Source: GCA-016699445 sp964555055 (GTDB taxonomy: Bacteria > UBA10199 > JACPAL01 > GCA-016699445). From it: DNA of 64,000 bases. Below, piece after piece: positions 18,798-27,100 of this stretch. Below the pieces are notes generated by a model. It did not search any database and had not been told where the DNA came from. It was given only the letters and a program-made list of their open reading frames with translations. The stretch's first letter is position 1. Every line of letters starts with the position of its first letter. Where the stretch lies: positions 62,001-126,000 of the forward strand of contig CAZKQW010000007.1 of NCBI GenBank assembly GCA_964555055.1, given 5' to 3'. Both the position numbers and the translations under genes were made by a program.

Positions 18798-19552
18798 GGC
18801 GATGGCGAACCCATTTTATAGCCTTCCCCTCGGACAGTGAGAATCCACCGCGGATGTTCCGGATCCGTCTCGATCTTGCGGCGCAGCTTTGTGATGTGGA
18901 TGTCCACGGTGCGTGTGTCCATCTGGGCGTTTCCGTAACCCCAGACTTCCTTTAAAAGCTCGGGCCGACCGACGGGGCGGTGCGATTGCGCGATCAGGTA
19001 GCGGAGGATCTCTACTTCGCGCCGGGTAAGTTCTATTATAGGGGCTTGCGCTGTCCTCTCCACAGGCTTTGCCGGTGGAGCCTCCCCCTCAATCGAAAAA
19101 ACATGAAACCAAGCACAAAGATTTACGGGATCTATCTCTAGTTTATCCCAGATAATACGTTCTTTTTCATATTGGAGCTTTTGACTACGGCGCAGGACGG
19201 CTTCGACGCGCGCCACCAGTTCGCGGACGGAAAAAGGCTTGGGCACGTAATCGTCCGCGCCGAGCTTCAAGCCTTTGAGGATGTCCTCCTCGTCACCCTT
19301 CGCCGTTATCAGGATAATGGGCTGGCTGCGGTCTTTCTTCCGGATCTCGTTGCAGACGGAGAATCCATCAAGGCCCGGGAGCATCACATCCAAAAGGACA
19401 AGATGATAGGTCCCCGTGAGGGCTTTTTTCAGGCCTTCCGGGCCGTTCTGGATCCAGTCGACCTGATAACCGTTGAAAACGAGGACGTCGCAAAGGCCTT
19501 TGGCGATGGGCTCTTCGTCTTCGATAAGGAGGATGGAGGGTTTCGCGGCCAT
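18794..19552 (-). CDS. OmpR/PhoB-type response regulator
   Basis: DNA-binding response regulator, partner of the adjacent kinase. Receiver domain with acidic pair EDE (11-13), phospho-acceptor Asp55 in LLDVMLP and the Lys of KPFS; a linker near 140-170 carries an inserted Pro/Ala-rich stretch; winged-helix output ends in DTRTVDIHITKLRRKIE. Start chosen at the ATG giving MAAKPSILL because AGGA sits seven bases upstream; a GTG 12 codons earlier would add a poorly conserved tail. Direct repeats GTAAAA-N5-GTAAAA in the adjacent intergenic region could be its own binding site. Confidence 0.93.
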   Translation of the reverse strand: MAAKPSILLIEDEEPIAKGLCDVLVFNGYQVDWIQNGPEGLKKALTGTYHLVLLDVMLPGLDGFSVCNEIRKKDRSQPIILITAKGDEEDILKGLKLGADDYVPKPFSVRELVARVEAVLRRSQKLQYEKERIIWDKLEIDPVNLCAWFHVFSIEGEAPPAKPVERTAQAPIIELTRREVEILRYLIAQSHRPVGRPELLKEVWGYGNAQMDTRTVDIHITKLRRKIETDPEHPRWILTVRGEGYKMGSPSP

Positions 19553-19590
19553 GACGATCCTATTATGGCCAGTGCCTCGCGATTTCACCA

Positions 19591-19627
19591 GTAAAACATT
19601 TGTAAAAAATCGCGGGCCATCTTTTAC
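19591..19627. promoter_or_regulatory. Candidate response-regulator box between divergent genes
   Basis: GTAAAA occurs at 19591-19596 and 19602-19607, exactly 11 bp apart, the period used by OmpR/PhoB-type dimers. An inverted copy TTTTAC lies at 19622-19627. The sites sit between the regulator gene (minus) and the VWA gene (plus), so autoregulation and control of the VWA gene are both possible. Assignment is inference. Confidence 0.4.
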
Positions 19628-19690
19628 ACTCTAGAGCCTACTACTACCGGCGGTTCCGTCTTATTCTGTTCTCCGAAAAAGGAGAACCGT

Positions 19691-21124
19691 ATGAAAAAAC
19701 TCATCGCATCCCTCACCGCGGCCGTCGCATTGGTCCAAAGCGCCGCCTGCGTCGCCATCGAAAAACCACAGCCGACGGGCCAAACGGCCGGAGGTGTCCG
19801 CGTCAAAGGATCGCTTTCGCAAACCAAAGTCCTGCAAGGTTCGGACGGCTTGATCTACCTGCAGGTCGACATGGATGCTCCTGAAAAGAGGTGGGACGTG
19901 TCCTCCTTGAGGAAACCGACGGATTTCGTCATCGTCCTCGACCGGAGCGGCAGTATGGCCGACGAGAGGAAGATGGACTACGCTCACCGCGCCATTGATT
20001 CCCTCATCAATCAACTCCAGCCGACCGACCGCTTCGGCCTCGTCGCTTTCGACAGCGAGATCGAGACGCCGATCACACTGACGCACGCGTCTTACGGTAA
20101 TAAGTCCCGTTTCCGCCAGATCGTCAGGGGGATCGGCGCGCGCGGCGGGACCAACCTAGGAGGCGGTCTCCTGCAAGGGATCGCCCAGATCCAGTCGGCC
20201 GTGAATTTTGCAAGAGACCCTATGAATCGAGCCCAACGTATGATTCTGATTTCCGACGGTCTTGCGAATGAAGGGATTACCGACGAAACGGAGCTCAGGC
20301 GCATCGCTGGAAATGCGGCGTCTAAAGACTCTTCCAACAATACTTTTTCCATTTCGACCATCGGTGTCGGCATCGATTTCAACGAACATCTCATGGCAGG
20401 CGTGGCGGACTATGGCCACGGGAACTATTATTATTTGGAGAAACTCGCGCAGCTGGACAAGGTCCTGGCGGATGAGTTCCACCGGGCCAGTCAGATCGCC
20501 GCGAGCGATGTCCGCGTCGAGCTCGAACTCGGCGACGGCATAACTATGACGGACGCTTCGGGGTATCCCTACCGCCAAGAGGGAAGACGCCTGACGGTCG
20601 AGCCAGGCCACCTTTACGGAGGCCAGAAGAAATCTTTCTTCATCACGATACAGGTTCCGACCCATACGCCTTTCATGAGACCTTTGGGAACGGTGGATGT
20701 AGTTTTTCGAACCTTGGAAAAGGGCGACCAACCTTACCGGGTGAATCTCGTGAGTCCTGAGGTCACGATCGCCTGCCTCCCCGCCGAAAAAAAACAGGAA
20801 GTCTTAAGCTCCATGGATAAGAAGGTTTACGAAAAGGCTTGGACGGAGAATAACTACGGCCACTACCTCAGGGAAAACGCCGCCAAAGTGGGCGCGGGTG
20901 ACCAAGCCGGCGCGATCGAGAGCATCCATAACTACCGCGACCGTCTGCAGCAAGCCTATGAGGCCGCCCCCACGCCGGGTATGAAGCAAAAGCTGGAGGC
21001 CCTCAAACCCCAAGAAGCCGAAGTGCGCGGCGCCTTCTCGGCCCCGGACGCGACCACGGCTACGAAGAGGCTGGGGAAGGGATTGCAGTATGAAGGAATT
21101 CAAAATCAGCGTAACTCACCCTAA
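19691..21124 (+). CDS. Secreted von Willebrand factor A domain protein
   Basis: 477-residue exported protein. N-terminal signal (MKKL then a hydrophobic stretch ending near SAAC); the Cys at 20 lacks a clean lipobox, so signal peptidase I or II are both possible. The VWA domain starts with FVIVLDRSGSM, giving the MIDAS residues Asp84, Ser86, Ser88, followed by the expected TNLGGGL and ISDG elements. The rest is a beta-rich middle and a helical, Ala-rich C-terminus. Family members bind ligands through a divalent metal and act in adhesion or envelope complexes; the partner here is unknown. AAGGAG lies before the ATG. It is divergent from the response regulator/kinase pair, hinting at control by them. 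Confidence 0.88.
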   Translation: MKKLIASLTAAVALVQSAACVAIEKPQPTGQTAGGVRVKGSLSQTKVLQGSDGLIYLQVDMDAPEKRWDVSSLRKPTDFVIVLDRSGSMADERKMDYAHRAIDSLINQLQPTDRFGLVAFDSEIETPITLTHASYGNKSRFRQIVRGIGARGGTNLGGGLLQGIAQIQSAVNFARDPMNRAQRMILISDGLANEGITDETELRRIAGNAASKDSSNNTFSISTIGVGIDFNEHLMAGVADYGHGNYYYLEKLAQLDKVLADEFHRASQIAASDVRVELELGDGITMTDASGYPYRQEGRRLTVEPGHLYGGQKKSFFITIQVPTHTPFMRPLGTVDVVFRTLEKGDQPYRVNLVSPEVTIACLPAEKKQEVLSSMDKKVYEKAWTENNYGHYLRENAAKVGAGDQAGAIESIHNYRDRLQQAYEAAPTPGMKQKLEALKPQEAEVRGAFSAPDATTATKRLGKGLQYEGIQNQRNSP

Positions 21125-21148
21125 TTCCATGTACTGAGCGCATTTCGG

Positions 21149-21183
21149 AAAAGGCTGACCCTTATTAAGGGTCAGCCTTTTTT
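21149..21183. terminator. Bidirectional rho-independent terminator
   Basis: AAGGCTGACCCTT (21151-21163) pairs with AAGGGTCAGCCTT (21167-21179), flanked by an A-run and a T-run. It lies between the VWA gene and the convergent nucleotidyltransferase gene and overlaps the last codons of the latter. Confidence 0.9.
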
Positions 21184-21744
21184 GATGATGTCTTTTTGAA
21201 AATTTTCCGCCTGATCCGGGTACATGGTTTCGACGACGATTTGGGCTGCGATCCGATAAGTTTCGACCCGTCCTACGAAAGAAGAAACCGCGTCTTGGAC
21301 TAGATTTACAAAATCATCATAGGGGATGTTTTCTTTTTGGATAATCGAATAGATATCCTCGGGGTCTTGTTTTCGGAAACGTTCCAGTTTGAGGCAAATG
21401 AGTTCTTTCGGGCTCGCGGAAAAAACGGTCAAAGAGGATCCCTGGAAGAGTAAGATCTTGGAAACTGCATGGAAGTCCACGGTCGTGGAGATGGAAATAC
21501 TTTGAGCGTCGATTCCTAGTTCTAGGCAGGCTTTTAAAAACTTGTCAGCATCGGCGACCGGAGCCACATCGATGTCGTTGGTGGACCGATTCTGAAACCC
21601 CTGATAGACGACGGAAACACCGCCGATCACTACGATTTCCAAACTCTCTTTCCGAGACGAAAAATAGGAGTCTAAGTTCTCGAATATCTTTTGAATCGTT
21701 GGCTTATCCCATTCGTGGGGATACTCTGCCTTTCCCTGGCTCAT
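21172..21744 (-). CDS. Nucleotidyltransferase-fold protein (DUF6036/AbiEii-like)
   Basis: 190-residue protein with a pol-beta type nucleotidyltransferase signature: GGVSVVYQGF followed by RSTNDIDV (Gly41-Gly42, Asp57, Asp59), then a helical part with KLERFRKQDPEDI, as in AbiEii-like and DUF6036 families. These are commonly encoded with a small helix-turn-helix-like partner as toxin-antitoxin-like or abortive-infection modules. Here it overlaps the upstream 129-residue gene by four bases (ATGA). Two inverted repeats precede that gene. A toxin role is inferred from family and organisation, not shown. Confidence 0.72.
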   Translation of the reverse strand: MSQGKAEYPHEWDKPTIQKIFENLDSYFSSRKESLEIVVIGGVSVVYQGFQNRSTNDIDVAPVADADKFLKACLELGIDAQSISISTTVDFHAVSKILLFQGSSLTVFSASPKELICLKLERFRKQDPEDIYSIIQKENIPYDDFVNLVQDAVSSFVGRVETYRIAAQIVVETMYPDQAENFQKDIIKKG

Positions 21745-22130
21745 GCGAGCCCTGCGTCTTGATAATAACGCCGCTGAGAGAGGAGCAGTTGACCGGCGAC
21801 GACCGGCCTTCGAATTTGCCAGTCTCCCAGGAGACGGTACTCAGGGGCCTGCGAATGTTGATCGTCGAGGAAGCGAAGCTCGCCTAAAAGAGCCCGGTGA
21901 AATTTCGAATTCGGCGCTAAACGCGCTTGCAACTGAGCTTTATGAAGCAAGATATGACGGTACTCTTCCAAGAGAGGAAGGGCTCTTTCGGTGAGTTCGT
22001 AAAAGACACGGCCTTTTTTGGGAACTTTCACGGCGAATTTCTTATGGAGAAAGACTCGTAATGCCGCTCTATCATTCTTAACGGCATCTCGTGGAAGGAC
22101 CCCGAATTTGGCTAATTTTTCTAAAAGCAT
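21741..22130 (-). CDS. Small partner of the nucleotidyltransferase, possibly a winged-helix regulator
   Basis: 129-residue basic protein with no firm family assignment. The N-terminal half (LLEKLAKFGVLPRDAV, then FAVKVPKKGRVFYELTERALPLLEEY) has the helix-helix-wing look of a winged-helix DNA-binding domain with TERALPLL typical of the final helix. It is translationally coupled to the nucleotidyltransferase gene and preceded by a 9-bp inverted repeat touching its start codon, an arrangement expected of an autoregulating antitoxin-like protein. The neighbouring AT-rich leader differs from surrounding DNA, which may indicate acquisition. The domain call is from pattern only. Confidence 0.55.
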   Translation of the reverse strand: MLLEKLAKFGVLPRDAVKNDRAALRVFLHKKFAVKVPKKGRVFYELTERALPLLEEYRHILLHKAQLQARLAPNSKFHRALLGELRFLDDQHSQAPEYRLLGDWQIRRPVVAGQLLLSQRRYYQDAGLA

Positions 22131-22132
22131 AA

Positions 22133-22154
22133 TAATTATAAGTTATTATAATTA
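22133..22154. repeat. Inverted repeat at the start of the nucleotidyltransferase module
   Basis: TAATTATAA (22133-22141), four-base spacer, TTATAATTA (22146-22154): a perfect 9-bp inverted repeat two bases upstream of the start codon of the 129-residue gene. Candidate operator; the AT-only sequence makes chance occurrence more likely than usual. Confidence 0.45.
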
Positions 22155-22173
22155 ATAGATTTATTTTAATAAA

Positions 22174-22190
22174 TGACTTTTTAAAAGTCA
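22174..22190. repeat. Perfect 17-base palindrome upstream of the nucleotidyltransferase module
   Basis: TGACTTTT-T-AAAAGTCA, arms of eight bases around one centre base, about 45 bases upstream of the minus-strand gene pair and about 95 upstream of the divergent phoB promoter region. Possible operator or promoter-overlapping site. Confidence 0.45.
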
Positions 22191-22286
22191 ATCATATAAC
22201 TATGAGATTTAAAGAAGATAGAGTGGGTATCGTGTCTTAGAAGGCGTGATGTGATAAAGACTTTTCTTTCAATCAATTTACCTTCA

Positions 22287-22314
22287 TGTCACTTTCCTGT
22301 AACACTCGTATGCT
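22287..22314 (+). promoter_or_regulatory. Pho-box-like promoter of phoB
   Basis: TGTCAC (22287-22292) and TGTAAC (22298-22303) are 11 bp apart, matching PhoB half-site spacing. TATGCT at 22309-22314 could be the -10 element. The start codon at 22320 would then lie almost at the transcription start, so the leader is very short. Suggests autoregulation by PhoB. Confidence 0.6.
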
Positions 22315-22319
22315 GACCT

Positions 22320-23015
22320 ATGGGCATGGCTAAAGTATTGATCATCGAAGACGACCGGGATATCGCCGAACTGGTAGAGTACAACCTCAAGCAGGAAAAG
22401 TATTCGTGCGAGGTGTCGCGCAACGGGGCGGATGGGCTTTCCCGGGCGCGCAAAGCGAACCCGGATTTGATCCTCCTCGACCTCATGCTGCCTGACATGG
22501 GCGGATTGGAAGTCTGCCGTTCGCTGAAGTCGGACGAGCGCACGAAGAGCGTTCCCGTCCTCATCATGACGGCCAAGGGCGAGGAGATCGACCGGGTGCT
22601 GGGTTTCGAGATGGGGGCGGACGACTACATCACGAAGCCGTTCAGCCCGCGCGAACTCGTGCTGCGGGTCAAAGCCATCCTCCGCCGCCTGAAGGAAAAA
22701 GAGTGGGATAAGAAAGGCGAGGCGACGACGTTCGGCGTCCTCTACGTGGATCCTAGCCGGTTCTTAGTGAAGGTGGGGACGGAGGAAGTGCGCCTCACCG
22801 CGATCGAATTCAAGCTCGTCCAGTTCCTCATGGCCAACAAAGGCCGCGTGGCGACCCGCGACATGCTCCTCGACCGGGTGTGGGGCTACGATGCCGCACT
22901 GACCACGCGAACAGTCGATACGCATATTAAGAGACTTCGGGAAAAGATGGGAAAAGCCGGCGATTACATCGAAACCATCCGCGGCATCGGCTACCGCTTT
23001 AAAGAAAAAGCTTAA
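22320..23015 (+). CDS. phoB: Phosphate regulon response regulator PhoB
   Basis: 231-residue response regulator of the PhoB class. Receiver: EDDRD acidic pocket, Asp54 in LLDLMLPDMGG, MTAKGEE and TKPFSPREL. Output winged helix: LTAIEFKLVQFLM, RDMLLDRVWGYDA and RTVDTHIKRLREKMG. Start is the first of two ATGs (MGMAKV or MAKV at 22326). There is no Shine-Dalgarno sequence, in keeping with the very short predicted leader. It is followed two bases later by the histidine kinase gene, and several PhoB-box-like sites occur upstream of phosphate genes in this window, supporting PhoB over other OmpR-family members. Confidence 0.92.
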   Translation: MGMAKVLIIEDDRDIAELVEYNLKQEKYSCEVSRNGADGLSRARKANPDLILLDLMLPDMGGLEVCRSLKSDERTKSVPVLIMTAKGEEIDRVLGFEMGADDYITKPFSPRELVLRVKAILRRLKEKEWDKKGEATTFGVLYVDPSRFLVKVGTEEVRLTAIEFKLVQFLMANKGRVATRDMLLDRVWGYDAALTTRTVDTHIKRLREKMGKAGDYIETIRGIGYRFKEKA

Positions 23016-23017
23016 CC

Positions 23018-24127
23018 ATGGCCTTCTTCCACCGAGACCGGCAAAAAAAAAACGAAGAAATCGAGAAAACTCTCCGAAAAAAAATCGCTGAATTGTCGGA
23101 CGAGAAAAATCAGCTTCAATTGATTTTAGACAGTATGGTTGAGGGGGTATTGGTGACCAACGCTCAAGGCCAGATCCTCCTGAACAATCCTTCTCTCTCC
23201 GATATTTTTTCGATCCCCGCCTCCTGTCAGGGAAAGCGCGTCATTGAATGTATCCGCCACAAGGGTTTGGACGAGATGATTAAGAAGGTATTGACGGAAA
23301 ACACGACCGAAGAGCTCGAAATCGTCCTGCATTCCGTCGAAGACGAAAAACATATCATGGTGCGGAGCAGTCCTTACCGGACGGAATCCGGAGAGATGGG
23401 ATCAGTTTCCGTCTTTAACGATGTGACGCGCCTTCGACAGCTCGAAAGGACGCGTCGGGACTTCGTGGCGAACGTCAGCCACGAGCTTAAGACGCCATTG
23501 ACCAATATCCGAGGTTACGCCGAAACGCTCCGAGGCGGAGCCCAGGACGATAAGGAAGCCGCTGGCCGTTTTCTGGAGAAGATCGAACGAAATGCGATCC
23601 ATCTCCAGGAATTGGTGGAGGATATTTTAAGTATTTCTGAAATCGAATCGGGTCGCTTTGAGCTGCATTTTAGCGAATTTTCCTTAAGCGAGTTGATTGG
23701 CGACCTGATCGAGCAGCACCAGCTTCAAATCGCCGATAAGCAACTCCAAGTGGGATTTCAAACCGCGTCGTCCGGTCCCCTGCGAGCCGATGAAAAGGCG
23801 ATTAAACAAATTTTCAACAATCTCCTAGAAAATGCCATCAAGTACACTCCTGAAAAAGGACGTATCGACGTCCGCACCTTTAAAGAAAGAGATCGTATGA
23901 AGGTGGAGGTGGAGGATACGGGTATCGGCATCCCGGAGGCGGACCAGCCTTTCGTTTTTGAGCGCTTCTATCGTGTTGATAAGGCCCGCTCACGGCCCAC
24001 GGGAGGAACGGGCCTAGGCCTTTCGATCGTCAAGCACCTGGTCCAAGCGCATGGGGGTGACGTGGGGATGAAGAGCGAATCAGGCAAAGGGTCTATTTTT
24101 TATTTCACCATTCCGGTCGTCGTTTAA
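23018..24127 (+). CDS. phoR: PhoR-type histidine kinase without membrane segments
   Basis: 369-residue kinase partner of PhoB. An N-terminal charged coiled-coil region (about 8-35) leads straight into a PAS domain (about 36-140, LDSMVEGVLVTNAQGQILLNN), then HisKA with VSHELKTPLTN (His155) and an HATPase domain with EDTGIGIP and GGTGLGLSIVKHL. PAS plus this HisKA type is the PhoR layout, but the one or two N-terminal membrane helices and charged linker of typical PhoR are missing; no hydrophobic stretch long enough is present. Phosphate sensing in this family passes through PstB and PhoU, both encoded about 15 kb downstream, so a soluble kinase could still be docked to that complex. Confidence 0.88.
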   Translation: MAFFHRDRQKKNEEIEKTLRKKIAELSDEKNQLQLILDSMVEGVLVTNAQGQILLNNPSLSDIFSIPASCQGKRVIECIRHKGLDEMIKKVLTENTTEELEIVLHSVEDEKHIMVRSSPYRTESGEMGSVSVFNDVTRLRQLERTRRDFVANVSHELKTPLTNIRGYAETLRGGAQDDKEAAGRFLEKIERNAIHLQELVEDILSISEIESGRFELHFSEFSLSELIGDLIEQHQLQIADKQLQVGFQTASSGPLRADEKAIKQIFNNLLENAIKYTPEKGRIDVRTFKERDRMKVEVEDTGIGIPEADQPFVFERFYRVDKARSRPTGGTGLGLSIVKHLVQAHGGDVGMKSESGKGSIFYFTIPVVV

Positions 24128-24175
24128 AAAAGACGACGTTCCACACAACTTTTTACCTGCGCGTTAGATAACCTA

Positions 24176-27100
24176 ATGGCTATGGAGATAAAGCCATCAT
24201 ACGCACCGCGCTTAACCATTCCGCCTTCTGTGAGTCAGTACTTTCTTTCATTGAGTGAAGTCGCAAAAGGTCGCTTCCTTTTGAGCAGACCTACGGGAGA
24301 TCGCCCAATCCCGCCGCTGGGTTCGAGTGTCTTTAAGTTTAAGGCTGATGCAAGCGTCGACTATAGAAAGAAATGGATGCGCGAGGCGGCAATCACTCTT
24401 TACGGCTTATTGTCGCATTTTCAGCCGGTGGGTCGAAATGAATATCGCGTGGATTACATCGGCGTCGATCATCGGGGAGGCCACAGTGTGGACATTTTCT
24501 ATTATTTGGAAACGAAGATAGTCCCCCCTTACATCTTAATTTCTCATGATCAAAAATGTGTTCGCCTGGACCTCGTGCCGCAAGAGGATACTCGTTTTTT
24601 CAACGAAGAGGATGTTCCGTGGATCGCAAGGGTCTTATCTCGTCTTCAGAGAAGACTTTCAAATCTGCAACACGAAGGGGAAACCACCCGCCTTCTGCGC
24701 GAGGATGAAAGATTACAAGAGCGAAAAATCCGCGTCCCAGAGTGGAAATTATTACCCGGTGATAGGATCGATGGGATAAGATACCGGCTCTTGCCCTTAA
24801 TGGAAAAAGCGAAGCGGATCCCAGGCGTTACGCAAATTCCTTGGAGAGCTTTTATTCAAGTGACGGCCGCATTGGTCAAGAAACGTTATCCGGCGAAAAC
24901 CGAGATCACGTGTGAGGAAAACACATGGGAAGAGTTATACGAGCATGGAGGTGTGGATGATTATCATTTTCCAAGTCTTTTTAAGCCCTCGGGTGCCGGT
25001 GGTGACACGATTGATTTGAAAGGATTTCCTAAGGGTTATTCCAATCAGGATCATGTTTTCGAGCCCATCATCGGAGGTTTTCGGTTAGTGCCCCGTCTAA
25101 AAGGCGGACTTTTTTATTTCGTCATTGTGGAAGGGGAGGATGACGGGTTCGGCTTCGAAACTGTACCATGGAGATTGGACTTATATGAAATATTGATACA
25201 GCGTGGCCTGCCCGTTCTTTTCGAGCCGGCATTCTTAGAGGATGCGAATGGAGATTCAAAAGTGTCAGTTTCCTTGCGGTTATGGCAGCAGCATCTTTTC
25301 CGTTCGAGAGAAACCTATGCGTACATTTTCCCTTATAGTTACGTTTTACCGCCCACCGAGACTCTTTCTTTACCCCCATTGGATTTAAGAGATGATGAAA
25401 AAATCGCCGTTCTTGTCACGGAGGAGCCTGGAGAGGAATATGTTGAAAAAGAGAGAACTACCGGAGCTTTAGCAACGGGGAGAGGTCAAATCGACTCTCC
25501 ATCCCTTTTCTTCACGGGTCATTTAGACCGTAGGGAAAATCTAAGGGCACAAGTGCATTTTCAACCCATAGATCCGGAAGATCCGTGGCGAGTGATTCGG
25601 GACAAGCTCCTGTGGCGTTCCGCCGTTAGTCTCGTGATTAATTTCCCTTATAGGGAAGACCGGGAATTTATCGCTCAAGTCTTTTTACTCACGGCATTAA
25701 TGTTAAACCTATCGCCTTTCGAATTGGCCCATCTTGTCTTTAAAATCGTCGGATTCAACTCTGCTTTCTTATCTTTCCTGAAAAAAGCCGATGCTATTTT
25801 CCCTAAGGAAAAAATCGGTGTTTTTTTTAGGAATCCAGGGAGTCAAAAACAGGTCAGTGGAAACACTAAAGATTCTATTTTCATGGGTCATCTCTTGGAA
25901 ATGGCGCTTCACGGCAGGGAACAAGCTAGCTTGTACGTAGCCGTGATCGAAAGAAAAGCGGCTCAGATGGGCCTGAAGCTGGATAGCCTGGCACGTGACT
26001 ATGTCGAGCAGGCACCTCCCTTAGAGAGGGAAGTCGTGGCTATGGTCAGGGAAAACGGAGGAGAGCTTAGGTTCGCGGATTTTTTTCCCCACGTCATGTG
26101 TCTGTCGGAGTATTCCGTTTATAATGGCCCCGCGAGCGATCACTTAATCGCTCCTCATGATTTCAAAGGTAGAACGCAGGATGACGCGTGGAGGCAATTG
26201 ACGGGAGATCCGAATGAAAAAGTGACAGGCCCGTTTTTCAAAACGCCCTCCGAAGATCGCTCCCTTGGGAACGGCCTCGCGGCGTTCGCCATGAAAGCTT
26301 GGCAGAAGTTGGGTCGACCGAATCGATGGACTCTCTGTGAAATGGGGGCTGGCAAAGGCACATTAGCCGCCAATCTTTTAGAAAACATTCAGTCCGCCGC
26401 TCGTCACCATGGAGGGGAATGGAAAGGATTAGAAGCCGCCACGACTTACCATATCGTGGAGATTAACCGTGCTTTCCAAGAAAAACAGAGGGAAAATCTA
26501 GCGGCCTTCGGGGATCGGGTCCATTTTACCTTGGGTTCGGCATTGGACGCCGATTTTCCAGATATAGACGCGGGCATGATCATTTCCGTGGAGCTCTTGG
26601 ATATGTTCCCGCCGACTCTCGTCCGATACGATCAGAAGGAGATGCGCGAAAGCGTGGTCATCGAGCGGGGAGGAATTATCCAAGAAAAATACGTGCCTTT
26701 AAAATCTCGAACGCGTCGATTTTTGGAGCAATATGAGGTGCATTGGGAAGTTGGTAAAGACTATGCCGCGCATCTAGGCATCCCGCCTTGGCTTTCACAT
26801 TTAAAGAAAAAACTGAAGAGAGGCTATGTTTGGACGTGCGATTACGGGGGGCGGCGCGATGAGCTGATGTCTTGTCCTCATCGATCCTTGATCGGGATCA
26901 CCGATGATCGCAACCCGAACGTCATTTCTTTCCGTCTTTCCTTAAAGGATGAGCTTTTTCCGCTAGAGGGTGGGGCTAAAGCCTGGGATTATGTTTTCAG
27001 CAAGACAGGCCTTCGTTGGATTCGAGATTTGAGCACACTCGTCGATTTCCAACTGGTACAAGAAGCGGCGCGACAAGAGGGTTTTGTGGAAGTGGCTTAC

